From the NCBI RefSeq assembly GCF_030272615.1, contig NC_081413.1, forward strand, positions 159,462,849-159,526,848: a DNA stretch of 64,000 nucleotides, read 5' to 3'. Below the pieces are notes generated by a model. That model saw only the letters and a list, made by a program, of their open reading frames with translations, did no database searches and was not told where the DNA came from. Below, in pieces: positions 21,952-32,559 of this stretch. The position numbers and the translations under genes are program-made. Within the stretch, counting starts at the first letter, position 1. The number at the start of each line of letters is the position of its first letter. The DNA comes from Cryptomeria japonica (Eukaryota; Streptophyta; Pinopsida; Cupressales; Cupressaceae).

Positions 21952-23149
21952 TGTTAGCAGCAACCAAGAAGGAAGACTGAGAGGGGGGGTGAATCAGTCG
22001 TCGCTAGAATAGAGAACTTAATCACAAAACATAGATCTAATAAACTGTAGTAACAACAAAGATAAGCAAATTGAGAGTACGACACACAACACCAAGATTT
22101 TGACATGGAAAACTTGGTTAAGGGAAAAACCACGGTGGGAACCTACCCACGGTAAGATGATACTCTGCAGTAGTATGTGAAAATGTTATAATGGGGAATG
22201 CACATTGCCTAGAGCTCACTACTCAAATATAATGGCCCGAAAGGCTACAACCCTCAGGGAAGTCTCACTGACATACAATAAGATTCAAACTACAATCTGG
22301 AAGAAATGAATTGAAAGAATAGCATCACCAAATGCCTATTTACAATTCTGGTTAATCACGGATGTCTTCTCTTCAACACCAATCTCTCCCAATCACAATA
22401 CCAAAGGATGAATCACTTGTTGGGACATAAACCTTTCTTTAATAATGCATACATAACCTCGATGCCTAAATTACATGAATATGTCACCTATATATAGAAT
22501 TCATTAACCTTGACAACAAGGTCAGCTAAACCCTCAACCCTCAATTACAAAATTACAACACACGATACAAAGATCGACCACCAGACCAATATAATGATTT
22601 ACATAGCATAACATGGACCTAAAACAAATTCCAAAATGCACAACTCCACTAGAAATCACGCCAAGATCAACTACAACACGCTACACCACTAGGAAAACTG
22701 CATAAGACGAAAATCATCACCGGTTCGTAGAAACCACCAGAAACTCACACAATGATCAATGTGAATCATCAAAACAAATAAGACATGACTAGGAAACACC
22801 AACAAGCATGTTAGAATCATCAGGAATAGTTGCACCAACACCACTTATCAAATCTTCATCGGTCAACATCTGAAAGCTCAAGAACACAACCAATCAACAA
22901 CTGTCATGAAGAAAGATAACTTGCAGAGCACCAAATCACGATTCATCTAAAATGAAGATACACAAAACCATCCCAATAAATATCCCAAAAAATTAGCATA
23001 AGATCTGATTACACCAGAATATACTGGAGAAATACTGAACGCTGCAAAACAATGATCAACAAAACAAAACTACAAACTGGATCATAATATCTTCCCAATC
23101 TGCAATCATCAGAGAAATACACAAGAATATGTTGGCATCAATGACAACA
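21952..23149 (-). repeat. 5' LTR of element C
   Basis: 1198 bp, TGTT..AACA ends on either strand. Its transcribed 3' end has a conserved G-run (GAGAGGGGGGGTGAATCA on the plus strand, 21979 onward) and the motif GGGAAAAACCACGGTGGGAA near 22122. The far end is placed by similarity to the J LTR start (TTGTCATTGATG). Confidence 0.75.
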
Positions 23150-23692
23150 ACATATCCTAGCAGTAGAAATGACCAACTGTATCCAACACTATTGTCGAAC
23201 TTGGAACCAATAGTGGCTATCACTGTGTTATTTGATCTTTCATAGGCCAGGTACTTCACCGGTTTCACTGAGGTATGTCACGACTTGAATTGCTTATTTA
23301 GTGATCTTATGAGGCTTGTCAAGACATATGAACTCATCATGGACTCGATTGAGAATATACCGGATCCACTCCGCTTCATTGAACAATGGAAAATGGATGA
23401 ATTGCAAAAAACCCTTGTCCTGAAGAACCTTACACTCTGGTTTGAGATTTCCCAAACTGTCTGCCAAATGTTTGTTATATAAATTCAACATATCAGCATT
23501 GTCAAGCTCCTCAAGATCACAATGGATGTATGCCCTAACATCCTCATTGTGAAGGATTTCATAGGGTACTGAAGAAAATGCTCCTTCCTGGTCATCTTCA
23601 ACAGACTTGAAATGATGTTTCTTGAAAATAGGTATGGCTCTATCCTTAAATTTAAAAACCAATGGGGTAGAAATTCCATATATTGATGCCAT
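23150..23692 (-). pseudogene. Unassigned transposon ORF of element D
   Basis: ATG at 23692 opens MASIYGISTPLVFKFKDRA. 132 codons run to a TAA at 23294, and the similarity seems to continue with AIQVVTYLSETGEVPGL and, after a one-base shift, NNTVIATIGSKFDNS, before element C interrupts. Visible traits are an acidic middle (LEELDNADMLNLYNKHLADS) and KPHKITK before the first stop. I know no assigned function. The (K)ITKEAI..VT.L..TGEVP pattern recalls the PEDYYRIL.IPVVG core of the plant mobile domain, which is only a suggestive likeness. It is downstream of the zinc knuckles in sense orientation, where copia pol would be expected. Confidence 0.6.
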
Positions 23693-24083
23693 TTGAATCT
23701 AGGGTTTAAAAATTGATAGCTTTGTGAAACAGATAAATACCTTAATTCACAATCCGGTGGAAGAATTCACCTTCGGATTGCTGTAAACTTGGTTTAGATT
23801 TCTAAATCACTTCACTTCACTATACTGCTCTATTCTCTTGGTGGCATTGCGAAGAATGAACTTTTGGAGTGCCTTATCAACCTATGGAAACCTAATTTTG
23901 TATTGTAATAAATGCTTCAACCAGTTACCATGATATTCATGAAATCACTTACCGGAGCCTCAAATATTCATCCAATCTTTCGGATAACATCTGCATACAT
24001 GATTTAAACTTTTTGCAACCTTCCGAAATTGGTTACAGATCTTCGAAGAATGGGGTTCTATGAATCTGCATGGATAAATTCCC

Positions 24084-25250
24084 CTAAGGCCAAAAATCCC
24101 TAGTTATTGGATGAGGTTCCATCACCAGATGGAGTGAGGAGCCATTTTGTTCATTGGAACCTACTTTATTAACCCACATATTCTTGTGTTGATCTTTGAT
24201 TTCTTCTACTTTTGCTTTGCCTTTGTTTACCAAACCATTATTCTTACTTTTGTAGTATTTTGCAATGTGACCAGTCTTGTTGCATGCATGACAAACAACA
24301 TTTCTATGTATAGGTTTGGAATTCATCTGATTTGGTCTTATCCTACATTGGTTAGAGATATGTCCAAATATCCCACATGCATAACATCTCTTGTTCTAAA
24401 AATTGTTTATTACTGCTCTGCACATATTTGACTTGTGACCAAAATTATTGCATATGAAACACTGACTGATAAAGGTAGGACCATTGTTTATATTGTTCAT
24501 TCCATGATTCATCCTATTTTTACATTGATTTTCCATATGACCAAATTTATTACAAGTAAAACATCTACCATTTAATTTATGGGTATTAGGTTGTCTTACC
24601 AAAGGATTCTTTTTCTTAGGCTTTCTATTGCTCTGTTCGAAACCGGAGGATTCACCTTTTTCATATCCAAGTCCTCTCATGTCTTTTCCATGTCTCTGAC
24701 TTTCCAGCATCTCATCAAGCCTTACTGAGCTAGCATTGAATTTGTCTTTGTATTCATTTTTAGTAGCAAGTTCATCTCTTAGGGAAACAATTTGTATTTC
24801 AAGTTATTGTCCATCATTCCTTGATTGTGTCAACTCAAGCTTCAGTTGATCATTCTCATAGCTAAGTTTGAAGCATTCATCTTATTTGTCTTTCAGTAAT
24901 TGAGTTAGATTTTCTTCATTCTTCTTCTGATATTCAATCTCCTTAGTCGGCTTCATCACAATGGATTGCATCTCATTCTTCAATACAACATTCTCTCTAG
25001 CAAGCTTGTCACATTCATCAACTTTGTCTTGATTCTCCATGCATTGATAGTCTTCCTCCTTGAGCTTTTCCATTAGATCTTTCCTCCTGTCTCTTGAAGT
25101 GTTAACTTAATCTTTCAAATCCTTAATGAAGTCTTAAGTTGCATTCAATTTTCTCTTTAAGGAACTTATTTAATTTCTTGTTGCATCAAGATCATCAAGT
25201 GCCACACAAAGTTGTCTCTAAAAACTAGAATCTATTGATTCAATCTCTCG
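24084..25250 (-). pseudogene. Gag-like protein with coiled coil and four zinc knuckles, element D
   Basis: Minus-strand frames show a Lys/Glu/Asn-rich coiled-coil region (EKLKEEDYQCMENQDKVDEC and onward, 25073-24882), a linker with LDEMLESQRHGKDMRGLGYE typical of Sirevirus-like copia gag C-termini, then four zinc knuckles: CFTCNKFGHMENQC, CFICNNFGHKSNMC, CYACGIFGHISNQC and CHACNKTGHIAKYY. The last ligand of the fourth is Tyr. First Cys codons are near 24563, 24461, 24386 and 24293. Stops break the frame near 24880, 24800 and 24395. It would bind nucleic acid; without the N-terminal gag domain assembly is doubtful. Confidence 0.75.
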
Positions 25251-25288
25251 GACCTTCCTCAAGTGTTTAGGCTTCCTCAGAGGAACTA

Positions 25289-25302
25289 GGCTCTGATACC
25301 AA
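25289..25302 (-). other. Primer-binding site of element D
   Basis: Minus strand TTGGTATCAGAGCC, initiator Met tRNA type, one base from the LTR. Confidence 0.9.
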
Positions 25303-25303
25303 T

Positions 25304-26452
25304 TGTTGGAAACAAGGATCACTGAGAGGGGGGTGAATTGGTGATCTATTGACAATCAAATTTTCTGACTTAAGCTCAAACCACCGAAAGAATATGCAAG
25401 AAAGTAAAATGCAGGAACACAAGATAATCAACCCCAAAATTATAACACCAGAATTTTAACATAGAAACCCAAATGGGAAAAACCACAGTGGGATTTGAAC
25501 CCACAATATTATTCCACTATGGCCAGTAGCAAAACAATATTACATAAAGGGAGTGCACTTGCATTCAGGCATACTTCCTAGAGCTCACTTCTCAAGTACA
25601 AAGGGCTACAACATAGAGGAAGGCTCACTGCCTTACAATTAATTATAAATAGGTTACAACAAGTAGTGAACTGGTAAATAGCATCCAACTATGTCAAAAA
25701 ACAATTCTGATTAAGTGCAAAATGATCTACTGCAACTGATCTACTTATCTTCTCTATTTTGCTTTGCGATAGATCACCGGATCAATCAAAATCAAAATGC
25801 GCACATGAAACTACACTCAATCGCTCCAAAATGGTCTACCACATCACACCACACTTAATGTATCCCAAATAAGTCTTATATATATCCGGATCAATAGGTT
25901 TAATCTCCCAAAGGTCGGCTTCTAAATGCAACATGAAACATGTAGTTGCAAGTTGGCTTCAATCTTTTCAAAAAATTTGTACCAGACCCAGAACATATTA
26001 TCATACGCTTCCTATAGGTCTCACATAACTCCCAAACATGATTCCAACCACCGAAAATAAATTAAACAATCCAGACACACACTGCATCATCAAACATGAA
26101 GAATACTCTACTTTGTTACTCTATCGGATACTGAATCTTCAAACAAATGACAAAATCAATACCAGAGGGTAGATTTGCATGATAACAGGCTTTTGATACT
26201 TAACCAATCAAACCTAATCACAAAAACCAAAATCTGCTTGACCGAAAAAGAAAAGTGCTCTCAAATATGTACATTGAGCTTCACCGAGGAAACTGATCAC
26301 AAAAGATATACTCCAGATTACAGGTTAACCAAAACTTCATACCGAATCAAATCAACAGGTTGAGTTGCCATCAATGAAAAATCCTAAGCATTTGGAATCA
26401 TCAAAGACTACCAATCTTCACCGGAACATCACTAAAAAATCAAATGCCAACA
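25304..26452 (-). repeat. 5' LTR of element D
   Basis: 1149 bp, TGTTGG to CCAACA. It carries the family G-run (GAGAGGGGGGTGAATTG) near 25325 and GGGAAAAACCACAGTGGGAT near 25474. Confidence 0.8.
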
Positions 26453-26639
26453 CTTGTGCCTATGACACTTATTATCAAAAGTGGGAAACAACTACCAAGA
26501 AAGAAAACTAGCTATGTACACATGGCTACTTGGTGGAATGAATTGAAATGCTTTAAATGGATTTTATTTACTAGAGTGTGAGGGTATTACCTTCTTTATC
26601 TTCAATATATAATGCATTATTCTATTTACAACTAAGGAT
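26453..26639. other. Junction between D and old gypsy element E
   Basis: 187 bp with no feature beyond the possible duplication CTTGT; probably the 3' noncoding part of E. Confidence 0.5.
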
Positions 26640-29600
26640 ACAGAAGGGACCCCTCCACAAGGAATCAAACTTTGCATGCTGACCTGGCCTTACAAACCTC
26701 TTCTCGTATTTTAAAACTAAGTCCCTTTCTTTAAAACCATGGCTAGATGCCTTATTATCAAACCATTTCTTCACCACTTATTGGAAATTCATCATAGAAC
26801 CATGAGCATTTTCTATTTATTCTTTCACATCGAACAATTCAACTAGTCTAACCTCCATAGCTTTGTTTCCTTTGGTCTTTGATGATTTCAATAACTGTAA
26901 AGTAGGTATCTCTAATGAAATTAGTGTGACTACTTCCTTCCCATAAACCAAATCATATGAGATGAATCGAGAATCTATTTTGGAGTGATTTTATTAGCCC
27001 AAAGGGTTGTCCTTAAGTGTGTGTTACATTCTCTTTAGTGATCGATACCTATTCACTTGATCAATCTTATCAGGTTCTTGTTAGTGGACTCAACTAGTCT
27101 ATTAGCCTAGAGGAAATAATTAGATGAGGTATTAAGAAAAATTCCATTCTTGAGTACAAACTCTAATATCTTATAACTAAGTTAAGCTCTTACATTATCT
27201 GATACAATGGTGTTTAGAGCATCAAACCTTGTAACAAGCTCTTCAAAGAAGCTTAATATCACCTTTATAAGTGCTTCCTTTAAAGGAATTTCTTTAGACC
27301 ATCATGTAATTTAGTTTGTGGCTACAAGTATCCATTTATGACCAACATTAGATATGAGATTGATCGTCCCTATAAAATATATCCCCTACCATGCCAAAGG
27401 TTCATCTACTATGATTGAATTGAGATGCATGACATAGTTCTTGTGATTGCTAGCAAAGTATTGGAACTATTGTCATTTATTTACTAGATTATGGAAATGT
27501 GAAAACAAGATTGTTTAGTAATGTCGTGCACACATAATCTTTATTGCAATTGTGTTTGCTGAGAAATGGCCACCTGAAGTGCTATTGTGCATTTCATTTA
27601 GGATCTTGTCAGCTTGGTCCTACACATTGGAGCAATATGTCATTAAAATTTCTTTTGAAGAGAATTTACTGAATGAGAGAGTCACCAATTCCTTGTAGTT
27701 TATAGAATCTTTTCTTGTGGTAATGGAGGTGTTCCAAATATTGGCTAATTACCATGAATCATGTCTTGTTAGTAACCCATAAATTTGAAGTCTCGTATTA
27801 GTCCACCAATATTAAATCTAAGACTTCATCTTCTTGTATCAGAAACTCTAGGCCTTGGGCTAGGTATTCATAGAGTCCTTTTCTCTGAATCACTTTGGTT
27901 AGTTTGACCTTGATATCATATTCAAGGATCTTAGTGATCTTATTTTCTCTCTTTTCTATGATTTTATCATCCATTATGTAGTCTCTGAGGTTGGTGAGCT
28001 ACATACACTCTTATTTTATTCTTAGCAACCAAGTGTCTAAACTTTTTAAGCCCTTTAATAATTGTGAAGGCTTACCTCTCAATTAAATTATGCTTTGTTT
28101 TGTATCCTCATAAGGTTCTAGAATAAAAAGTTATGGGGTTTTCACCTTTTTATTCATCTTCCATCTATGTTAACATGGTTGCTAGGATATATCCTTTCAT
28201 AGACATACATAATAAAATGCATGAAAATAATAGGGTTGACAAGAATTAGGGTCGTGATGATTGTATCTTTAATCTTTTTGAATATTGTCCCTCCTTTTAA
28301 GGTCCATTTAAAGGCTTAGTCCTTATTTAACATCAATTTTCTTGGTCTAACCAATCTTGCAAAGTTAGATATGAATTTGTACACAAATTTTATCTCTCCA
28401 AAGAAACATGCACTCCTTTCTTGTTAATTAGAAAAAGGTATATCTTTGATTTATTTTACTTTGTTAGGATCAATATAGATCCCTTCCTTAGACACAACAT
28501 AGCCCAAAATATTGCCTTCTGGAACTTCAAAGATACATTTTTGGGGGTTTAAAGATACCTCAAACTCTTGTCACCTCTCGATTATTATTATTTTGGTGGT
28601 TATTAGAGAGGTGATAAGTGATTCCACCATTTCAAAGAATAGGGCATTTTTAATGGAATTGACTTATTATTATTTTGGGGTTATTGCAAAGATGATAGGT
28701 GACCACATCATTCCAAAGAACTAGGCATTTCTAATGGAATCACAAAATACTTTCTCCAAATGATTGAAATGATCCCCTTCAGATTTTGAGAACACTGTGA
28801 GGTCATCTAGGCATATGAGGATAATCAATCTGATTAAAATTCAAAAATCTGCATCCATCACTTGCTAGAAGGTAGCACCCCACATTAGATAAATTGAAAG
28901 GCATCTTGACATATGTAAACATTTCCCATTTGGTTGTGAAGGTGATATTATGTCCATCTTCTTATTTTATCCATACTTGGTTATATCCCATGAATTCATC
29001 CCATAAGTAAAACATTTATGCTCCTACAATTGTTTGAAGGATCAGTTCCATCAAGGAGAGTAATGATCTTTTAGAAATGCATGGTCCAAATATCTAAATT
29101 TCATATAGAGCATAATATCTTTGTTCTTCTTCCTAATAGGAACCACATTAGATACCCATGTCAAATTATTGATTGAGAATATAATCCTTGAATCTATTAA
29201 CTTCTTTAGTTCTTGGGCCATAAGAGGTTCTATCTTGGGATTTACTAGCCTTTATTTTTTATGAATTCACTTAGCTCCTTTAACCAAGTCAATGGTATGT
29301 TGGGCCACATCATAATTGTATATTTTTAAACCCTCATAGGTCAACACCATGACCTTATCATATTTTCTACAAAAGGATATCAATCACTCCTTATCCTTTT
29401 GGGAGACATATTTCCCAACTTTTAGTTTTCTTCCTCCCACATCTAGCTCAAAATAGTAACCTTTATTTGAAAAAAAAAATCCTCCTGTCAACTCTTACAT
29501 CATTAGAATAAAAAAGATTCTCTATATTGATCAACCATTTTGGAAGTTTATTAGTCTTTAGTTGGATGATGTGGTCTTCATAAGCCTCTTTTGTTTTTGG

Positions 29601-30480
29601 TTGCAGTTGCTTTGTGAATTCTCATCACTACTGGAGGAACAAGGCTATATTAGAATTTCTTTCAAAATCTTGCTAGTTTTGGTAATCATATAGGGTCTTA
29701 TGGTTTTGACAATCACCTTCACCGAATGCTTATTGGTCATGAGATTAGTAGTCAAATCTATGAGTTGATCATCACCTTTTCATTTTCTTCAATAGTCTAT
29801 GATCTTAGGATTATTTGGGTGTTTAATGCTTTGAAAGTTTCAATCAAATCCCAAATATTATGGTAGTAAGACCTCATTTGGACATTTTTCATAGTTCTCA
29901 TTTCTCTTACTTGTTTTACCATTAGTTCAAAATCTCTAAGTACCTTTAATTTCTTCACTCCCATTGTCTCAATAAATCTTAAATTGCAAACTAAGGCTTC
30001 ATACTTAGCCTCATTGTTAGTGCAGCTAAATAGAAACTAAAAAGATCTCAAATAATTTTTTAGGGAAAGAATATAGTGTTAGAGGGATACTTTTGAGGAT
30101 TCCCAAATCTTGGACCTTCTCCCCATCTAATTGTATCACTCCTCTTTCTAAATGTTCATACTTCAATTGTAGTGAGTCTGCAAAGTTCTTAGGTATCAAT
30201 ATGGTTCTAGCTCCCAAATAAATAATAGAATTATGCAATAAATTGTATACCACAATGAGAATCAAGTATGAAGGGGTCGGTTTTGATTTACTCACATCCT
30301 GTTTTAAAAATTTGTAAATGTGACTAATGTTTGGTATTGTGTACTATTGTTAGCCTCTTTGGCTTTCACTTTCTTAGGTTTTCTTTCTAAACTAGTTGAC
30401 ATTGGTTTCACTTGATCCTCTAGTGCTTCTCGCAATAGGGATTTTTGCTCAAGAATCAACAAGATATCATACAAAGAAAT
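26640..30480 (-). pseudogene. Pol of element E: protease, archaeal RNase H, RT, RNase H, integrase
   Basis: Protease keeps ILIPKNFADSLQLKYEHLERG, but its DSGA active site reads YLGA and the domain is truncated. It is directly followed by FLFSCTNNEAKYEALV and WDLIETFKALN, the archaeal-type RNase H seen in Tat elements. Next comes RT with KMPFNLSNVG and CLDDLTVFSK (the YLDD box), then ILGYVVSKEGIYIDPNKVK in broken frames. RNase H end and integrase zinc finger (NEMHNSTSGGHFSA) follow. The integrase core has HKWILVATN, IVSDNVRA and VESTNKNLIRLIK; the first catalytic Asp reads Asn. The C-terminal domain (KWFDNKASSHGFKERDLVLK) is uninterrupted near 26640-26775. The product is dead: there are more than a dozen stops. 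Confidence 0.82.
29830..30050 (-). other. Archaeal-type RNase H remnant of E, between protease and RT
   Basis: Minus-strand reading SCTNNEAKYEALVCNL through WDLIETFKALN matches the RNase H segment at 55850-56230 of element K (SCTNNTVEYEALIH, WDLIEDFQAFN). The first part with the leading Asp is deleted together with the end of protease. Confidence 0.75.
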
Positions 30481-31429
30481 ATTATATGGGGCCTTTTCAG
30501 CTGTTCAACCATGTTCAATGATCCTTGAGGTTGAACCTTAGCATATTTTTCTTTATTCAAAAATACCTCATTCCACTTCTCTACAATGGGGGTGATGGTT
30601 GTGCCCCTGGGTTTCTTCCAAATTTCACTTTAGGTCTTGTAATGACTTATTGATTCTCATTTGGCTTCTTCTTTGAGTGGGTGTAATAGTTTGAATGGAT
30701 TTGCTAAACCTTTAATTAGGGGACATAATTTGCATACATCACATCTTCTTCCTCTACCCAAGAGAAAAGTGCATGGTCTATAACTATATCATCTTCTTTC
30801 TCTAAGGACATACCATGCACTTGAGCCATTAGGATGACATTATTGACACCAAGAGACTAATGTCTATATGTGGCCACATCGGATGAGATCCCTTGCTTCT
30901 GTTGCTCTGCTACTTTTTAGTGTAATTTACCTCCGTGATAATTATGGGGTCTTTGTTCATCATTGCTCAAAAAACACCATAAATTTGAATCGTTTGCAAA
31001 ATTATTTTAGCCTATCACCAATTGTCAATGTGGATTCAACGAGATCATTTGGAAAGGGGTACGAAAGGAGACTATCTTGTTCATGACTTGTACTTGATAA
31101 TTTAACCTTTTTCCTTCTTGATACTAGCTATGATAGTATCATGGCCTTCCACCTTGAATAGTTTTTGTAAGGGGGCTTTGGTGATATGGCCTATTTCCTC
31201 TTTAGATTAATGATCTCATTTGAGAAATTCCACAAGATGCTCTTCATATCATTAATTTCTATAACTAATGTTGATGAGGCAAATGCATTATTCTAAGCAT
31301 TGGGGTATCCATACATGGAGGTAGTGTCTTGTGAAGTACTTGGAGCTTCTTCTTGTGATGTCATGGTGCCATGTATAATTCTAAGAACACATGCATAGGA
31401 AGTTAAGGTGGATTCTTTTTGACATCTAT

Positions 31430-31960
31430 CAAAGTATTTTATTCCCTTATGGCTAGGTCACGCACATAGAGAAGTTTTTGATCCTCGAGAGACTAAATCA
31501 TCACAATTTTATTTGAATTGAATTCCTTTAGCTAGAAGACAATAGTCATACTTATTGAAGGTTGGGCCTTTCTTGGAATCCTTTTCTAGGTTTTGTGGAA
31601 CCTAGTGTTAATGTCACCCTTTTCTTTAAACCCATCAAAGAAATTATTGTTGAGTTGATCTTATGTAGTAATTGAATTGGGAGACAAAGAACAATACCAA
31701 TCAATGGCTTTCCCCTAAAAGATGTAGCAAGTAGCCTTAAATCCATATTTTATTTTATAGTGTGATGTATAATGCATATGCTCTCTGGATCTTGCAAGTG
31801 TTCTGTAAGTGTCTCGAGTCTTGTCCTATGAACTTGGTAAGTGTTATAAGTGCATTAGAAGGAATAGGATTTCACATAGCTGGAGCAATCAAGGAAATTA
31901 GCCAACTACTACTATTTTATACCATGAAGTTCTTAGGTGATCCTAGGGCACCCATATGTG
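31430..31960 (-). pseudogene. Gag of element E
   Basis: Minus frame shows IPSNALITLTKFIGQD, then TEHLQDPESICIIHH, then LRLLATSFRGKPL. These parallel the K gag (IPTATLRSLPFFTGED, IEHIRDVASLCGVHH, LRLLASSFKGKAL), the Retrotrans_gag family. Stops and shifts interrupt it. The region between gag and protease (31430-30480) is stop-filled, with no zinc knuckle that I can see. Confidence 0.7.
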
Positions 31961-32529
31961 ATGCAGTCAAGGTTAGAGGATATGGAATGGACTATCCAAC
32001 CTTGCAACCCCAATTACATACAAAACCCAATGAAGAATGGAATGTAAAAAAGGTCACAAACTTTTATTGTTGAATGCAAAGGGAATACATGAGCATGGGC
32101 CTTCACATGCTCACTACATCAGCCCATTGGTAGCATATGCTAGTGCACATGTCACCATAGACTTATTATAGAGAAAATACTAAATAAAAGTCTTTGGAAT
32201 CTACCTTCTCCTAGCTACTACTTGCTAACTACTCCCTCGCTACTGTTGATGATCTCCCATGAACCTTAAGTGCTTAAATATATAATCCCAATTGTAGAGG
32301 TGTTTTGTGTTGGCCTCTTAGGTCTAATTTTTGGTGTAATATGTGCAATGGCATTGGGTTCTTGAAAAGGGTCTAAACCTTGATGCAGATAGTGTGGACC
32401 TATCTAGATTTTGTTCAGCCTTATTTCCACTCTGTGACATACTCCACATATTTTGCAAGGCTTAGAAAAATCTCTCATACTTTTGGCCTTAGGTCATGTT
32501 TAATGTCTTACGTTATGCTCTTGCATCAA
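31961..32529. other. Unassigned spacer between E and G
   Basis: No gene or clear LTR boundary. It probably holds the 5' LTR or leader of E and the 3' end of G, but I could not match two copies. Confidence 0.4.
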
Positions 32530-32559
32530 ACCCCTAGGATTATCTAAGAAGTGCACATG

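Larger units (their letters stand above)
20596..23149 (-). mobile_element. Copia element C (5' portion, minus strand)
   Basis: On the minus strand: LTR (23149 down to 21952), primer site, gag and the start of protease, then broken at 20600 by insertion of element A. The remainder of pol would lie left of the window beyond A. It is inserted in element D. Related LTRs are D, J and the solo LTR at 56541. Confidence 0.85.
23150..26452 (-). mobile_element. Copia-like element D (5' portion, minus strand)
   Basis: On the minus strand: LTR (26452 to 25304), primer site at 25289-25302, a coiled-coil/zinc-knuckle gag-like region, then a second ORF cut at 23150 by element C. The usual N-terminal gag domain is absent between the primer site and the coiled coil. 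CTTGT (26453-26457) follows the LTR and may be the target duplication; the other side is outside. Confidence 0.75.
26640..31960 (-). mobile_element. Old Tat-like Ty3/gypsy element E (minus strand, LTRs not found)
   Basis: Reading minus: gag (31960-31430), protease remnant (30480-30050), archaeal-type RNase H (30050-29830), reverse transcriptase (about 29200-28300), degenerate gypsy RNase H (about 28200-27850) and integrase (27620-26640). Every domain aligns in order with element K at 50406-59640. Many stops and small indels; clearly much older than K. Confidence 0.8.

Noticed and set aside
31762-32073. 103-residue plus-strand ORF
   Set aside because: The minus strand of most of this interval aligns with gag of K, so the plus ORF is a shadow.
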